From Jaenimonas drosophilae (Eukaryota; Euglenozoa; Kinetoplastea; Trypanosomatida; Trypanosomatidae), in assembly GCA_030849065.1 (NCBI GenBank), contig JASAON010001315.1, positions 1 through 11,774 of the forward strand: 11,774 nt of DNA. Direction: 5' to 3'. Both the position numbers and the translations under genes were made by a program. This document shows, one piece after another, positions 1 to 9,172 of this stretch. Position 1 is the first letter of the stretch. Each line of letters opens with the position of its first letter. Below the pieces are notes generated by a model, which was given only the letters and a program-made list of their open reading frames with translations, had not been told where the DNA came from and ran no database searches.

Positions 1-42
1 TTGCGATGCGCGTGGTGGTCGCATGGCAGGAAAAAGAAAACC

Positions 43-471
43 TCAGACCTCAACGAACATCACCTCCATCCCGAGCAGGATGCATGAGAGAATGCCGTAG
101 CGCATAATCACGTACAGCTGCTGGTCCTGCACGTAGTCCTTGGCGGTGATCTCCATGGAATAGTTAACGTGTTTGGTGCAAATGACAACCACGTTGTAGG
201 CCAACATAATGTACATGAGAGTACCAAGTGGGCTGTAGAGGAGGGTGGAGAGGGAGGTGCAGCTGCTTACCTGAGCACAGTGAACGCTGAGATTGCTGAG
301 AAGGGCCTGGCCTACGTAGTGCCGGCGTGCGCTAATCTGCGTGGAGGAGATCATCGCCGAGGGGGAGCTCATGGACGTGCAGCTCGGCGCAGAGCGTAGG
401 CTGTTGGAGGAGGCGGGCACCAACGCCACACACGCAGTGGCAGCCTTCCCGAGAGAGCGACGGGCGAGCAT
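43..471 (-). CDS. Small predicted mitochondrial membrane protein, unknown function
   Basis: A 142-residue protein that I do not recognise. The first ~50 residues are rich in Ser, Arg and Ala and nearly free of acidic residues. They end in Ser-Ala-Arg-Arg-His-Tyr (48-52), which resembles a mitochondrial presequence with an arginine-directed cleavage site. The C-terminal half holds two hydrophobic stretches, about residues 82-98 and 120-140, separated by a short polar loop (~100-118) containing Lys-Asp-Tyr-Val-Gln-Asp. Codons are strongly biased to G/C at the third position (Leu CTC, Ser TCC/AGC, Val GTG), unlike the surrounding non-coding DNA, which supports real coding. The ATG at 469-471 is the first in this frame, and a possible trans-splice acceptor lies 42 nt upstream. 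The stop is TGA, followed at once by a T-rich tract (30-41 on the minus strand). By inference it could be a small inner-membrane or respiratory-complex subunit, but no family was identified. Confidence is good for the gene and low for location and function. Confidence 0.72.
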   Translation of the reverse strand: MLARRSLGKAATACVALVPASSNSLRSAPSCTSMSSPSAMISSTQISARRHYVGQALLSNLSVHCAQVSSCTSLSTLLYSPLGTLMYIMLAYNVVVICTKHVNYSMEITAKDYVQDQQLYVIMRYGILSCILLGMEVMFVEV

Positions 472-513
472 GTGTATCTGATAGTACTTCCCTAACCTGT
501 TGATGATAATGAG

Positions 514-540
514 CTACGAAGAGAGTGTTGGAGCACAAAG
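514..540 (-). promoter_or_regulatory. Candidate spliced-leader acceptor for the small membrane protein gene
   Basis: On the minus strand a pyrimidine-rich stretch (540 down to about 517) is followed by an AG at 515-514. Use of this site would give a 42-nt leader with no AUG before the start at 471. A second option is the CAG at 587-585, behind a longer T/C tract (about 632-660), but that transcript would carry an upstream AUG at 565. The nearer site is preferred for that reason only. Whether the organism trans-splices is inferred from the overall layout. Confidence 0.3.
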
Positions 541-2665
541 ATAGGTCAATAGCAACAACAATCATAACCTGTGTAGGTCTGCATCTGTTTGTGTGTGTTT
601 TTTTTTTGATAGTAGATGGGCACGATCCACACGTACACAAGCAAGCACAAGAAAAAGAAGCTTCACGTGTGGTCAACCCCACACCAACCATCTTCCACCA
701 CCACAGACAGGATGCACCAAAGTGATGCGCCTGCGGCTGGCGCTCATGCACTAGCATCATGAATCAAAGAAAAAAAAAGAATCAGAGCCATCAAATCTTA
801 ATCACTTTCCTGCGGCCGTTGCGTCGTCGGCGTTCTCTTCTTCGTCATCATCCTTTTATGAGGCCAGAGAACAGATCCAAACAACAGCAAAAAAAAAGAA
901 GAAATGACGTAGAACGGCGTTCACCACCGTCATACACACGCACACACGCACCAAACAATGATGATGTAGCCCTCATCAGGCTGCTGTGTTGCTGTTGTTG
1001 CATGCCTAACACCTCCACACAGATCTGCGCCACAGCCCCATTTTCGTCGGGCTGGAAGACGCGTAGAGGATGAAAAGTACGAAACACACAAGAACACAAC
1101 ACATTGATTCATTCATGCGCCAAGAAGACGCAGGGAGTTCCCTGCACCGTCCTCCTGTACTGCCCTCGAATTCATGGTAGCCACCACATTGTGCTCATCT
1201 CATCTCACGTATCTGTGTGTCGAGGTTGTGTGGGAATGAAAGTATTCAGCCTCGTCCAACTGGTCTGACCGATCCAGCCACTCGCGTCCGCGGTGCAACG
1301 AGGATGCTTGCGTCAGTGGTGTCGTGTGGCATGCCACCCAACAAAACACACATAGTACACGTGAAAAAGAGAAGTTCATCTGCGCAGCTACACGACTACC
1401 AGCAGCATTGGATTAAGATTTTCCAGGAAGAAATGAATACACCACAACACCAGAGTTGGTATGATGAGCAACTCTTGTGGAGACCCTAGCTGCCGTACCG
1501 AACGGAAGAAGTGACAGAGTCCCTCCCCCACACCCTCGTGCTCGCATGTTGTTCATGATGCACCTCAATCCGTGGAGGACTCATCTACTTCACCCCCTCG
1601 CACATCTCGTCCTCTTGAAGCAGAAGATGATTGCATGCCAACGCACAACGCCTTCATACTCATGTTGGCCGGGAATGGGCGAACGTTGCTCATCTAGTGA
1701 GGGGGGGGGTAGGAGGAGAACACAACCACACCATGACAGAAGGCGTATGCAGAAGCAACAGTTTTCACACAGCGGAGAGAGGAAGGAGGGAGGGGCACGC
1801 ATGCATCGTGTATGGTGCATGGCTGTGTGGTGACGGAGAAAAACAACAACGGAAGAAGAATGGGCTCCTACCCCAAGCACAATCAAGCACAAAGAAAAAA
1901 TGTTTTTTTTTTGGAGGGGAGGGGTGAGTTGGTGGGTTGATATAAGAAGAACAACAATGAAGGATCGACGACGGCATGAGCCCACCTCCACTCCCGCCTC
2001 CATCATAAGATGAAGGAGAGAGGAAGAAGGTGCCTCAGCAGCAACACCACATTAGGCTGCTGGGCCAGCATCTCGCACGTATTGCGTGGGTTTGTACGCG
2101 TTGTTCGTGCATCTTCCTTTGTATGCTCCCTTAGCAGCACGTGCTGCGAAATGATGAACCACAATGAGGAAGTCTATCTCTCCCTCCTTCACGTGAGCAT
2201 CATCCGCAGCAGACGAGCAACAACAAACCTCAAAATAGAAAAAAAGAACAAAAAATGACAGACGCTCCAACGACGAAAACCAAATATCTTTAAAGAAAAA
2301 AAGTTTCCACGCCCGGTATGGGATGTCAGTGACAGCATGTGATACATGGCTATACATTTCTCTTCTTCCGCTTACACCGTACCTCCAGCTCCCTCAAAGC
2401 ATGTGACGCCTGCGCAAAAAAACGCAGCCGGCGGTAGGTGGCCTGCTCCTGCGTTCTCAACACACTCACACGTACCAGCAAACGGCGTGTGTAGAGGGTA
2501 AGAGCACATGGAGCGGCATCCTGGTATGGGGAGAGGAGAGTAGGTGTGGTTCTGATCGAGGAAGAAAAACTAAAGGGTCGTGCGAGCCGACTGCAGCATC
2601 CGTCCCGGCGGGTGAGCGACGAGGTCTCCTCCTTTGGGCCCGTCTGGCTCCATCATCTCTTGTTG

Positions 2666-2700
2666 CTGTTGTTGTTGTTTTAAAAGAGGCGCAACAACAG
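2666..2700. repeat. 9-bp inverted repeat within GTT/CAA-rich sequence
   Basis: The sequence ctgttgttg at 2666-2674 is matched by its reverse complement caacaacag at 2692-2700, leaving a 17-base loop. Both arms are simple GTT/CAA repeats, so the pairing may be chance within low-complexity DNA. No U-run follows that would suggest a bacterial-type terminator. Confidence 0.35.
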
Positions 2701-2924
2701 AAAAAAAAAGAAAACTGAAATAGAAGTGTGGCGCTTGGGTCTACGAAGATCCATGACAACAGAGTGGCGTCATGGGATGGGGCGGTGAAGCAAACAACAA
2801 CAGCGAAGAAGAAAAAAAAGAGCTGCACGAAGAGTGGAGCTGAGCTCCATTCCCCATCCCGTAAAAATGAACATACAAATGCCTAGAACAGCACCGCCCC
2901 GCTCCTGGTTGTGTTTTGTACTTG

Positions 2925-2946
2925 GTTGTTGTTGTTGTTGTTGTTG
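2925..2946. repeat. GTT trinucleotide microsatellite, about 7 copies
   Basis: An uninterrupted GTT repeat of 22 bases (seven copies plus one G). In the sense (minus) direction it reads as CAA/AAC repeats, which would lie in the presumed 3' UTR of the PUF gene. Related shorter GTT/CAA runs occur at about 2660-2681, 2691-2699 and 985-1000. It does not maintain a convincing reading frame. Confidence 0.8.
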
Positions 2947-3718
2947 GTGCCTCACGCCAGGGGGTGGGGGGCGCGTTTGTGCTTGTGTGTGTGCAGAAGA
3001 TAGTGTATTTACGGTGATGTATGATGGAGATTTGGAAGATCTACGAGATGATCTCCACGTCTTGTTGCGCTGCGTACCAATCCACATGCGATGGTTGAAG
3101 GACCACCCCTGTCGCTGGTACGTCGCACGCAGACGTGGTTATGGCGTACTTTGAGAACGTGGCAAAAGTGCAAATCTGCGGTTCTTCTCTCCACCCTGCA
3201 GGTTGCGACGTATGCATCCGAGCCAGTGTATGAACTTATCTGATGCACTTATTGTGTGGCGCGGGGATATGTATTCCAGTGTAGGTAGGTCGTGCCTCGA
3301 CCCCCACAGCTCTCTCCCCTCACGCCACAGCCGTGCAGGACGAAGAAGCAACAACAAGACGCAAGGATAGCGAAGCATCTCTTTCATCAGCACGAACGGC
3401 CCCACAAACGAATAAAAAACAAAAACGGTAAAATCAATGATCCCTCCATCTTCTACGGCCACTTTCCATGGCAGCAACCCACGTGAGTGCGTGCACACGT
3501 GCCCCCCTCTCCTCTCTTCCCAACGTCTCCCACACTCACTGTTTCAGTAACCAGAGATGGTTATCATGTGGGGAGAACGTCAAGGCGGGGTGTCTTGTAC
3601 CTGCTCGGGTTGTGTGGGTGGGGAGGGGGAGGGAGAAGGCATCTATCATGAGAGGTACGCAACTGAATGGGTTCCGGCACGAAGACGTGTGCGCATGTGT
3701 GTTGATGGATGTTGGGTA

Positions 3719-5905
3719 TCAGCTCGCCTCCGTATCATCTGCGGGTGGCTTCACCAAGTTGCGGCGCACTAGACGCTGCACAATTGGACGGCCATAGTTG
3801 TAGGTGCGGATGGGCAACACAAACTTCTGAATGTTATCCACCAACTTGACGAACTGTTCCACCTCCGACGCATCGAGCACACGCTGTACCACGTAGTTGG
3901 CGTACTGGTCACTCATCATCTGGCACAACATGCTCGGCGTGCCCTGGCCAATGGATCGAACCTCCTCAATCACCCCCATCGCAGCATCCTTCTGCTCCCG
4001 ATTCTTCTCCTTGTAGTCCTTCCCTTCCTTGTCTCGCCACGTTTCTGTGGCGTTGGCCATCGATGCTGTCGTTGACTTGGAGCGCTTGAACTCCACCACC
4101 TCCACCGTGGATGCACCGGCGTCTTGGTACTCGGCGCACATCAAATCGACCAGCTTCATGCGCTCATCGGGCTTCGAGCGGGCGTAGAGCTTCTCCAGGA
4201 CATTAGAGGCAAATTTGTGCTTGCTGAAGGTGAAGAAGTTCGGCAGGAGCTTCTCACAGATGCGCTCCACCTTGGAGACGTCTGTGGCGTGCTGCAGGAC
4301 GTGCTGCACAACGTAGTTGCCGTACTGGTCCTGAGAGAGCTGCACCACGCCGGCGAGGATCTCGGCAAAGATGTTCTCCTCCTGCTGTGGGCAGTTTTCC
4401 ATGATGCACTGGATCACACGGCATCCGTAGGCGTGTGTGGCCAGCTCAATCACTCGGCCGCTGAAGGCGGAGATGATGAATTTGCAGCGCACGGGAAGAA
4501 TCTCCACGCACTTCTGAATGACGTGGTTGCCATTCTGGTCCTGGATGCACTTGGCCACATTTCCCTCTAGCTCCGGCACAAGAAGGTCCAGAGCCTGTGG
4601 GGGCATCACCTCGATGCACTTTTGGATGACTCGGCAGCCGTAAGTTTGCAGGGTGAGGTTCACGACATTTCCCTGCAGGCGTGTGGCGGCGTAGGTCAGC
4701 TGAGTGGGGTCACCACGGTCGAGCATCTTTTGCAGGACGTAATTGCCAAAGATATCAACGACGAGCTCCAACGGGCTATCAAAGATCTCACGGAAGAGGA
4801 GGTCGAACTCCTCCGGGGTGGCGTTATCCACTGCGCTTTGAATGAAGCGACTTCCCTCCTGATCCTTGGCAAACTCAACGGCGTACCCGGCAATATCGCC
4901 GAGGGACCACGCCTGAACCCCCTTCGTCGCCACATCATTGCGGAAGGCCTGCAGCCGCTCTGAGCCGGGGTGAAAGCGCGAGGAGCCGCCCTCGCCGCGC
5001 CCGCCACGCCAGCCACCACGGCCGCGACCACGACGGCCACCGCCGCGGTGTGGGCCGCCATTTGGCCCTCCACGACGTGGGTTCATGCCCATCTCCATCG
5101 CACCGCCATACATGGCCTCCATCGCCTCCATCGATGGATCCATCATGTAGTTGCCGGCCACCGCCATGCCGTCAAAGTAGCCGCCGCCCGGAGCGTACAT
5201 GCCAAAGGCGCCCATGGGCTCCTGTGTGTAGTACTGCTGTGTGGCGATACTCTTGCCATGGCGTCCCTCCATCTGGGGGAGGGGGATGTGGCCGTGGGCG
5301 TAGGCACGCAGTGTGCTTGGGGTCGCCATGGCGAGAGGAGAGGGTGCGTAGGCAGCGAAGAATTGCGTGCTGGGGCTGATCATGTTACTGTCATTGAGCA
5401 GGCTGAGGTTGTAGGGATTCAGGGTTTGCTCCTCATGCGACTCGCGGAGGGTTTGCGCATTCATCTCCAGACGCATGCCCGCCTTGCGCGATGGGGCCAC
5501 ACCGCCGGCCGGCCCATTGCTGGCCTGGCCGCTGCCGTTGGCCGCTCCCTTCTGACGCGGGGCGGCGGAGCCTGCCTCATCCCATGGGGCCTCCAGGCTG
5601 TTCAGTGTTTCCTGCACCTCGAGTGAGGGCAGCGGGGGAGGTGCACGTGGGTCACGGGGGACCTTGGTGGTGTACCAGTAGTAGTACTCCTGTGAGCGAC
5701 GCATCTCGTCGGTTGGGTCACGGTTGCTGTTCAGGTACAGCTCAAAGTCCATTGGTGTGTAGCGTGCAGTGGGAGGTGGCATCATCATCATCCCGCGAGC
5801 AACATAGGCACCGCCAGGACCGGCCATAGGCATGCGGCCACCCACGAAGGCTTGATGGCCTCCATGGGGTGCACGTTCATCATCCCACGTTTGTTCGGCG
5901 TACAT
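3719..5905 (-). CDS. Pumilio/PUF-family RNA-binding protein with RGG box
   Basis: A 728-residue PUF protein, expected to bind mRNA 3' UTRs in the cytoplasm and alter stability or translation. Residues 1-270 are low-complexity (Met, Gly, Pro, Ala) with a more ordered segment at ~50-95. An RGG box spans 277-310. Eight Puf repeats follow, with contact triplets S352/R353/Q356, N388/Y389/Q392, C424/R425/Q428, N460/H461/Q464, C495/R496/Q499, N530/Y531/Q534, S567/N568/E571 and N670/Y671/Q674. A C-terminal cap repeat lies at ~697-715. By the known Puf code, repeats 8 to 1 read U-G-U-A-U-A-U-A, as in human Pumilio. Repeats 1-7 are spaced 35-37 residues apart, but 103 residues separate repeats 7 and 8. 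The extra segment, about 591-655, is charged and Lys/Glu-rich. The start at 5903-5905 is the first AUG after the candidate acceptor near 6237. The family assignment is near certain. Which numbered kinetoplastid PUF it matches cannot be said. Confidence 0.96.
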   Translation of the reverse strand: MYAEQTWDDERAPHGGHQAFVGGRMPMAGPGGAYVARGMMMMPPPTARYTPMDFELYLNSNRDPTDEMRRSQEYYYWYTTKVPRDPRAPPPLPSLEVQETLNSLEAPWDEAGSAAPRQKGAANGSGQASNGPAGGVAPSRKAGMRLEMNAQTLRESHEEQTLNPYNLSLLNDSNMISPSTQFFAAYAPSPLAMATPSTLRAYAHGHIPLPQMEGRHGKSIATQQYYTQEPMGAFGMYAPGGGYFDGMAVAGNYMMDPSMEAMEAMYGGAMEMGMNPRRGGPNGGPHRGGGRRGRGRGGWRGGRGEGGSSRFHPGSERLQAFRNDVATKGVQAWSLGDIAGYAVEFAKDQEGSRFIQSAVDNATPEEFDLLFREIFDSPLELVVDIFGNYVLQKMLDRGDPTQLTYAATRLQGNVVNLTLQTYGCRVIQKCIEVMPPQALDLLVPELEGNVAKCIQDQNGNHVIQKCVEILPVRCKFIISAFSGRVIELATHAYGCRVIQCIMENCPQQEENIFAEILAGVVQLSQDQYGNYVVQHVLQHATDVSKVERICEKLLPNFFTFSKHKFASNVLEKLYARSKPDERMKLVDLMCAEYQDAGASTVEVVEFKRSKSTTASMANATETWRDKEGKDYKEKNREQKDAAMGVIEEVRSIGQGTPSMLCQMMSDQYANYVVQRVLDASEVEQFVKLVDNIQKFVLPIRTYNYGRPIVQRLVRRNLVKPPADDTEAS

Positions 5906-6236
5906 TGGGGTATGCGCGTATGCTTGATATGATCAATTGGGGGGTAAGGGTAGGACGCAGAACAATAACAACCTGGTAATAAGCGACAAGAAATAGGTAT
6001 GCCGAGCGAATGGGTGTGCGTGCGTGTATGTGCAACAGAAATGAAAACCACAACGGGTGCTCTCTGTCAAAACACTAAGCCTCCTACACTGTCGGCAATG
6101 GGGGAGAGAATACAAGTGACGTCCTCCTTCTACTAGTTCGGCTGTGGCCACGGAAAGATGGATGCAATGCACTGTATTGTGTATGGCGAATGTGGAGAAG
6201 GATGACCTCCTGACTTCTCAGCAACTGCTGCTCGCT

Positions 6237-6266
6237 CTATGAAGTCAACAATAAAAAAAGAAATGT
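6237..6266 (-). promoter_or_regulatory. Candidate spliced-leader acceptor for the PUF gene
   Basis: In the minus direction a T-rich tract (about 6266-6242) is followed by the first AG at 6238-6237. The resulting leader, 6236 to 5906, would be about 331 nt. The plus strand has no CAT trinucleotide in that stretch, so the leader has no upstream AUG and the first AUG is the PUF start at 5905. A second T-rich tract at about 6411-6389, with its AG at 6386-6385, is an alternative further upstream. The AUG-free leader supports the start choice. The acceptor itself is inferred. Confidence 0.45.
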
Positions 6267-7071
6267 CTCGCGACTCTGCACCGGTGTAGGATGTATCGGA
6301 TCTATCGTCGCAATCACAACAATACCGTCACTGATGATGGCCAACAAGTTCCTAGCGCGTTTCAGCTCGGTTCTCGTCTTGCAGCTCGCAAAAAAAAGGA
6401 AAAACAAATTTCAGAGGTCAGACACCACGTGTGATCTTGAGTAGAGTCCGATTGACGCAGAATGAGAGATTGCGCAATGATGTGACCAACACGCCGGTGC
6501 GAAGGGGCTCTCGTACTACTCGTTTGATTTCCTACAATCATGAAGATAGAACGATGAAAAGAGACAAGGAACTTTGTTAGCTTGGCCCACCATCCAATGA
6601 TTCAACAGCAGTGAACGATTAAACATGAATATTCGAACGCGTGTCGAATGAGTTGTCCGTGGAATTCTGACGCAACATGCAATTCAGGATCTTGGCCATG
6701 CACATAACTTTAGATGACGTTATTGGCAGCAGCAGAAGGCAGCTTTCACCCATTGCAGGGAATGCATCCCATTCTGCACGTGCACAATATGAGTCTTCTC
6801 TGTCGTCTCTGCGCCACCAGAACCACATATGTGATGGGATCATCCCCAAGAAAAATCAACTAACAGTTATTTGGAGTTCCAGAAACAGAATACTAAGAAA
6901 GCAAGAGTTACGCCCATCGTTCAAGTCGTGCTCTATGAGCAAAAAGAACTGCACCAAACACCTATTGTGTGTTAGTAGATCCTCATCTGTCCATCATAAT
7001 CTTCATGAACCACACAAGCACACAGCAACCGTTTCCAGCACCCGACACAAACGAGCCAAGCTTCATCTGGC
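6267..7071. other. Non-coding region between surface protein 1 and the PUF gene
   Basis: No supported gene is present. The open frames here (for example minus 6849-6619 and plus 6677-7075) have no recognisable domain and no coding-like composition. The stretch should hold the 3' UTR of the surface-protein gene ending at 7072, its poly(A) site, and sequence upstream of the PUF leader. The T-rich tract at about 6411-6389 (minus strand) is a possible alternative acceptor. Confidence 0.55.
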
Positions 7072-9000
7072 CTAGTTACCGCCAGGAATGGCGGTCAACT
7101 CCTGATTCGACCGCTCATCGACATTCCAGCCATACTGCTGCTCCGTGGATGGAAACTTCTCTGCCGTTTTCCTCACCAGACGATATCGGCAACACACCAC
7201 AATTAGTCCAATCACCACAAGCAACAAAATAATGCCAAAGGTCACGGCAAAACCGACAGCAGCTGGGTTGCCTCCTTTGCCTCCACAATGGCCATCCGCC
7301 GTGGTAATGGTGACGGAGCTTAAGGGAGATACAATATCAGAAAAGACGTCTTCCTTTACATACAAGTACCCAGCAGTTGCTGCAGGCTCATACCACGAGT
7401 TCTTTCCGTAAAGAGTCTGTACCACAAGGGTATACAGACCATTTGGCGCCTTGTCGCTGCTGCACTCAGCAGAGAGTGCATCCTCAGTAACAGTCTTCAC
7501 AGAGCACGTTACCTTGTCAATAGAACAACCCGTACCAGTGCAGGCTGATGTCACAATACGGTTGCCGCTGACCTCCGAGTGGAAGTTCGACCCCGAAACC
7601 TTCACCACCGTAGTCGCCGTCCCAGCGTTACCCGTCAGATTCATCGCCAAGGGGGCACGGGGGTACAGGTTCATGGAGATGAATGGAGTCGCCAGAAACG
7701 ACTTCGTCTTGTCGTTGTACACCAGCGGAGACCACTCTCCAATGATCGAATTGGGAGCGTGGTACACACAAGTTAGAAGGTTGCTGGATAGCACCACTCC
7801 GCTGCACGAAGGGGTGCTGACACCCGCCGCATCCCCAAGAGGGATGAAGGTCACCATGTGGTCATCTTCCGAAAACGTGCCAAACAACGACAGAGTAGCA
7901 CCATCGCGAACCGAAGGCGACACCGAGAGCACTTGTTCAGTGACAGATGACAAAGAGGTCCACCCAGGGACCTCGCTCGGATACTGCATGGCCAGCGTGC
8001 CAACGGTCTGCGGAGGGCTCAAATCCTGAGCAGATGAGGTCAACTGCACACGTACCTCAGCAACCAAAATAGCGGGTGCAGTTGCCGAGGCAGGGACTGT
8101 AAGTGTGCACGTCAACTTCGTTGTGTCCACAACGGAACTCGCCACACAGGTGATGGAGGACCCAATCACCATCGTGTTGTACGCTGGCTGACGGGAATTA
8201 AAGTTGGTGCCAGTGAAGGTTAGCACAGCGCCATTTACACACTTGGAGCTGTCCGTCGCACACTCTCCTTCAGCGCCAGTTACGGTGGGCAGCACAGGAG
8301 TCACCACAATGGGATCGTACACAGTCGAATGTGGCACATATGCATTCAACGTCGTATCCTGCACAAGAAACCGGAACTTGCCCATCACACTAGCAGAAGC
8401 AGTCACAGTGCAACACACGGAGTTACCCAATGTAGATACCACTGGATTCTTGCACACAGGCAGCACAGTCTTCCCGCTCAGTCCAGCTTGGGTATTGTAG
8501 AATAGAACACTGTACGCTTTCGTGGTATCAAAACTCCCCAGTGCACACCACTGTTCGCCATTTGTCACAGAGGAAGAAGTCTGGCCCGTTACCGTGATCG
8601 TGGTTGCAAGTGCGTCATGCACTTGCCACAGAGGGACGGCCAGGCCGTCAAAGTTGCCCACAAGAAGGTAAAACGAAGACTCAACGGCTTCTGCGTTGTG
8701 CAGTGACAACACGTAAGACCCATCTGCAGTACCATCCTTCACCGTCAAGGTGCAATTTACCGAAGTGTCGTTCGTAGCAAGGTCATCGCAGGTTAACCCC
8801 GTTGAGGCGTCAAAGGTTGCGCTGGCAATATCCTTAAGTCCGGTGCCCGTCATCTCCACCACGGCACCATCTACACACATGCCCTCAGTCTCACCTGTCA
8901 CGCACTTGACAGCAGTGATTGCAGCAGCGGCATCGGCAGCTCCAAGGAAACAAAGAAGCAACACCGCCGTTGCCAGCACCTTCGTCAACGGTGCAGTCAT
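7072..9000 (-). CDS. IPT/TIG-like type I surface membrane protein (paralogue 1)
   Basis: A 642-residue predicted type I membrane protein. Residues 1-26 are a signal peptide with a hydrophobic core, ending in Ala-Asp-Ala-Ala-Ala. The ectodomain (27-~575) contains repeated IPT/TIG-like beta-sandwich modules. The clearest is at ~234-320, with G-A-V-L-T-F-T-G-T-N-F and paired cysteines C285/C298. Others lie at ~27-114 and ~447-530, with two more degenerate units between (~115-233 and ~343-446). Possible N-glycosylation sites are N77, N82 and N454. One transmembrane helix (~580-602) ends in C603-C604 and a basic stretch, followed by a ~38-residue tail. The frame stays open upstream to 9216, but the start at 9000 is chosen because the signal peptide begins there, the paralogue shares it, and it is the first AUG after the strong acceptor at 9126. 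IPT domains are known in receptor ectodomains and in some transcription factors; with a signal peptide and membrane anchor this is a surface or endomembrane protein. Ligand and role are unknown. Confidence 0.88.
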   Translation of the reverse strand: MTAPLTKVLATAVLLLCFLGAADAAAAITAVKCVTGETEGMCVDGAVVEMTGTGLKDIASATFDASTGLTCDDLATNDTSVNCTLTVKDGTADGSYVLSLHNAEAVESSFYLLVGNFDGLAVPLWQVHDALATTITVTGQTSSSVTNGEQWCALGSFDTTKAYSVLFYNTQAGLSGKTVLPVCKNPVVSTLGNSVCCTVTASASVMGKFRFLVQDTTLNAYVPHSTVYDPIVVTPVLPTVTGAEGECATDSSKCVNGAVLTFTGTNFNSRQPAYNTMVIGSSITCVASSVVDTTKLTCTLTVPASATAPAILVAEVRVQLTSSAQDLSPPQTVGTLAMQYPSEVPGWTSLSSVTEQVLSVSPSVRDGATLSLFGTFSEDDHMVTFIPLGDAAGVSTPSCSGVVLSSNLLTCVYHAPNSIIGEWSPLVYNDKTKSFLATPFISMNLYPRAPLAMNLTGNAGTATTVVKVSGSNFHSEVSGNRIVTSACTGTGCSIDKVTCSVKTVTEDALSAECSSDKAPNGLYTLVVQTLYGKNSWYEPAATAGYLYVKEDVFSDIVSPLSSVTITTADGHCGGKGGNPAAVGFAVTFGIILLLVVIGLIVVCCRYRLVRKTAEKFPSTEQQYGWNVDERSNQELTAIPGGN

Positions 9001-9029
9001 GGTGAACACGTGACTGGGTGTGGGTGTCT
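8936..9029. repeat. 94-bp exact direct repeat, copy 1 (leader plus signal-peptide DNA)
   Basis: Every base matches 11681-11774, offset by 2745. The repeat covers 29 nt upstream of the ATG and 65 nt of signal-peptide coding sequence. The remaining 13 nt of the 26-codon signal peptide carry only one, synonymous, difference. Beyond it the two genes diverge quickly. The match runs to the end of the window, so its true upstream boundary is not visible. Confidence 0.97.
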
Positions 9030-9125
9030 TTGTCTTGGTGTGTAAGAAATGATGATAATGTACGGTAGGTGAGAATCCAATTGTCTGAGAACGCAACAAG
9101 ACTTCAATAGCTATGTAAACGATAT

Positions 9126-9172
9126 CTGAGAAACACACGTCAGAAACACAAGAAGAAGCAAAGGAGGAGCAC
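9126..9172 (-). promoter_or_regulatory. Strong candidate spliced-leader acceptor for surface protein 1
   Basis: In the minus direction, 9172-9129 is a long pyrimidine-rich tract with repeated CTCCTCC, CTTCTTCTT and GTTTCT elements. The first AG after it is the CAG at 9128-9126. The leader would be 9125 to 9001, 125 nt, and contains no AUG before the start at 9000. This is the best acceptor-like site in the window. It places the in-frame upstream ATG codons near 9180-9216 outside the mature mRNA. Confidence 0.6.

Larger units (their letters stand above)
541..3718. other. Long non-coding intergenic region, about 3.2 kb
   Basis: No convincing gene is visible here. Open frames on both strands are short, mutually overlapping and rich in Cys, Phe, Leu, His or Ser runs that come from simple sequence. 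None has a recognisable domain. What the region does hold is many A/G-rich tracts on the plus strand, hence pyrimidine tracts in the sense (minus) direction: around 768-780, 890-903, 2240-2257, 2293-2303, 2700-2715 and 2805-2820. It also has a T10 run at 598-607, a T10 at 1903-1912 next to an A-rich stretch, a G9 run at 1701-1709, GTT repeats, and a short inverted repeat at 2666-2674/2692-2700. In context it should contain the 3' UTR of the PUF gene and the leader of the small membrane protein gene. No tRNA box pattern was seen. Confidence 0.6.

Noticed and set aside
332..760. 142-residue minus-strand frame overlapping the small membrane protein gene
   Set aside because: Its codons are out of phase with the well-biased gene at 43-471, and the upper part is simple-sequence DNA. 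Its internal AUG at 565 matters only as a possible upstream AUG.
1217..1489. 90-residue plus-strand frame with a plausible-looking C-terminal half
   Set aside because: It begins at GTG rather than ATG, runs against the direction of all supported genes, and matches no family I recognise.
1590..2006. 138-residue minus-strand frame in the long gap
   Set aside because: The translation is dominated by Ser, Leu, Cys and Phe runs from pyrimidine tracts, and its composition is not coding-like.
3139..3498. 119-residue minus-strand frame just downstream of the PUF gene
   Set aside because: No domain, overlapping frames on the other strand, and a leucine run produced by a simple-sequence tract. A short real gene cannot be excluded without transcript data.
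4970..5626. 218-residue open frame on the plus strand
   Set aside because: It lies wholly antisense to the PUF coding region, is rich in Ala, Thr and His from the Gly/Arg-rich codons opposite, and has no domain.
6677..7075. 132-residue plus-strand frame in the 3' flank of surface protein 1
   Set aside because: Opposite to the direction of the array, low-information composition rich in Ser, His, Arg and Lys, and no recognisable domain.
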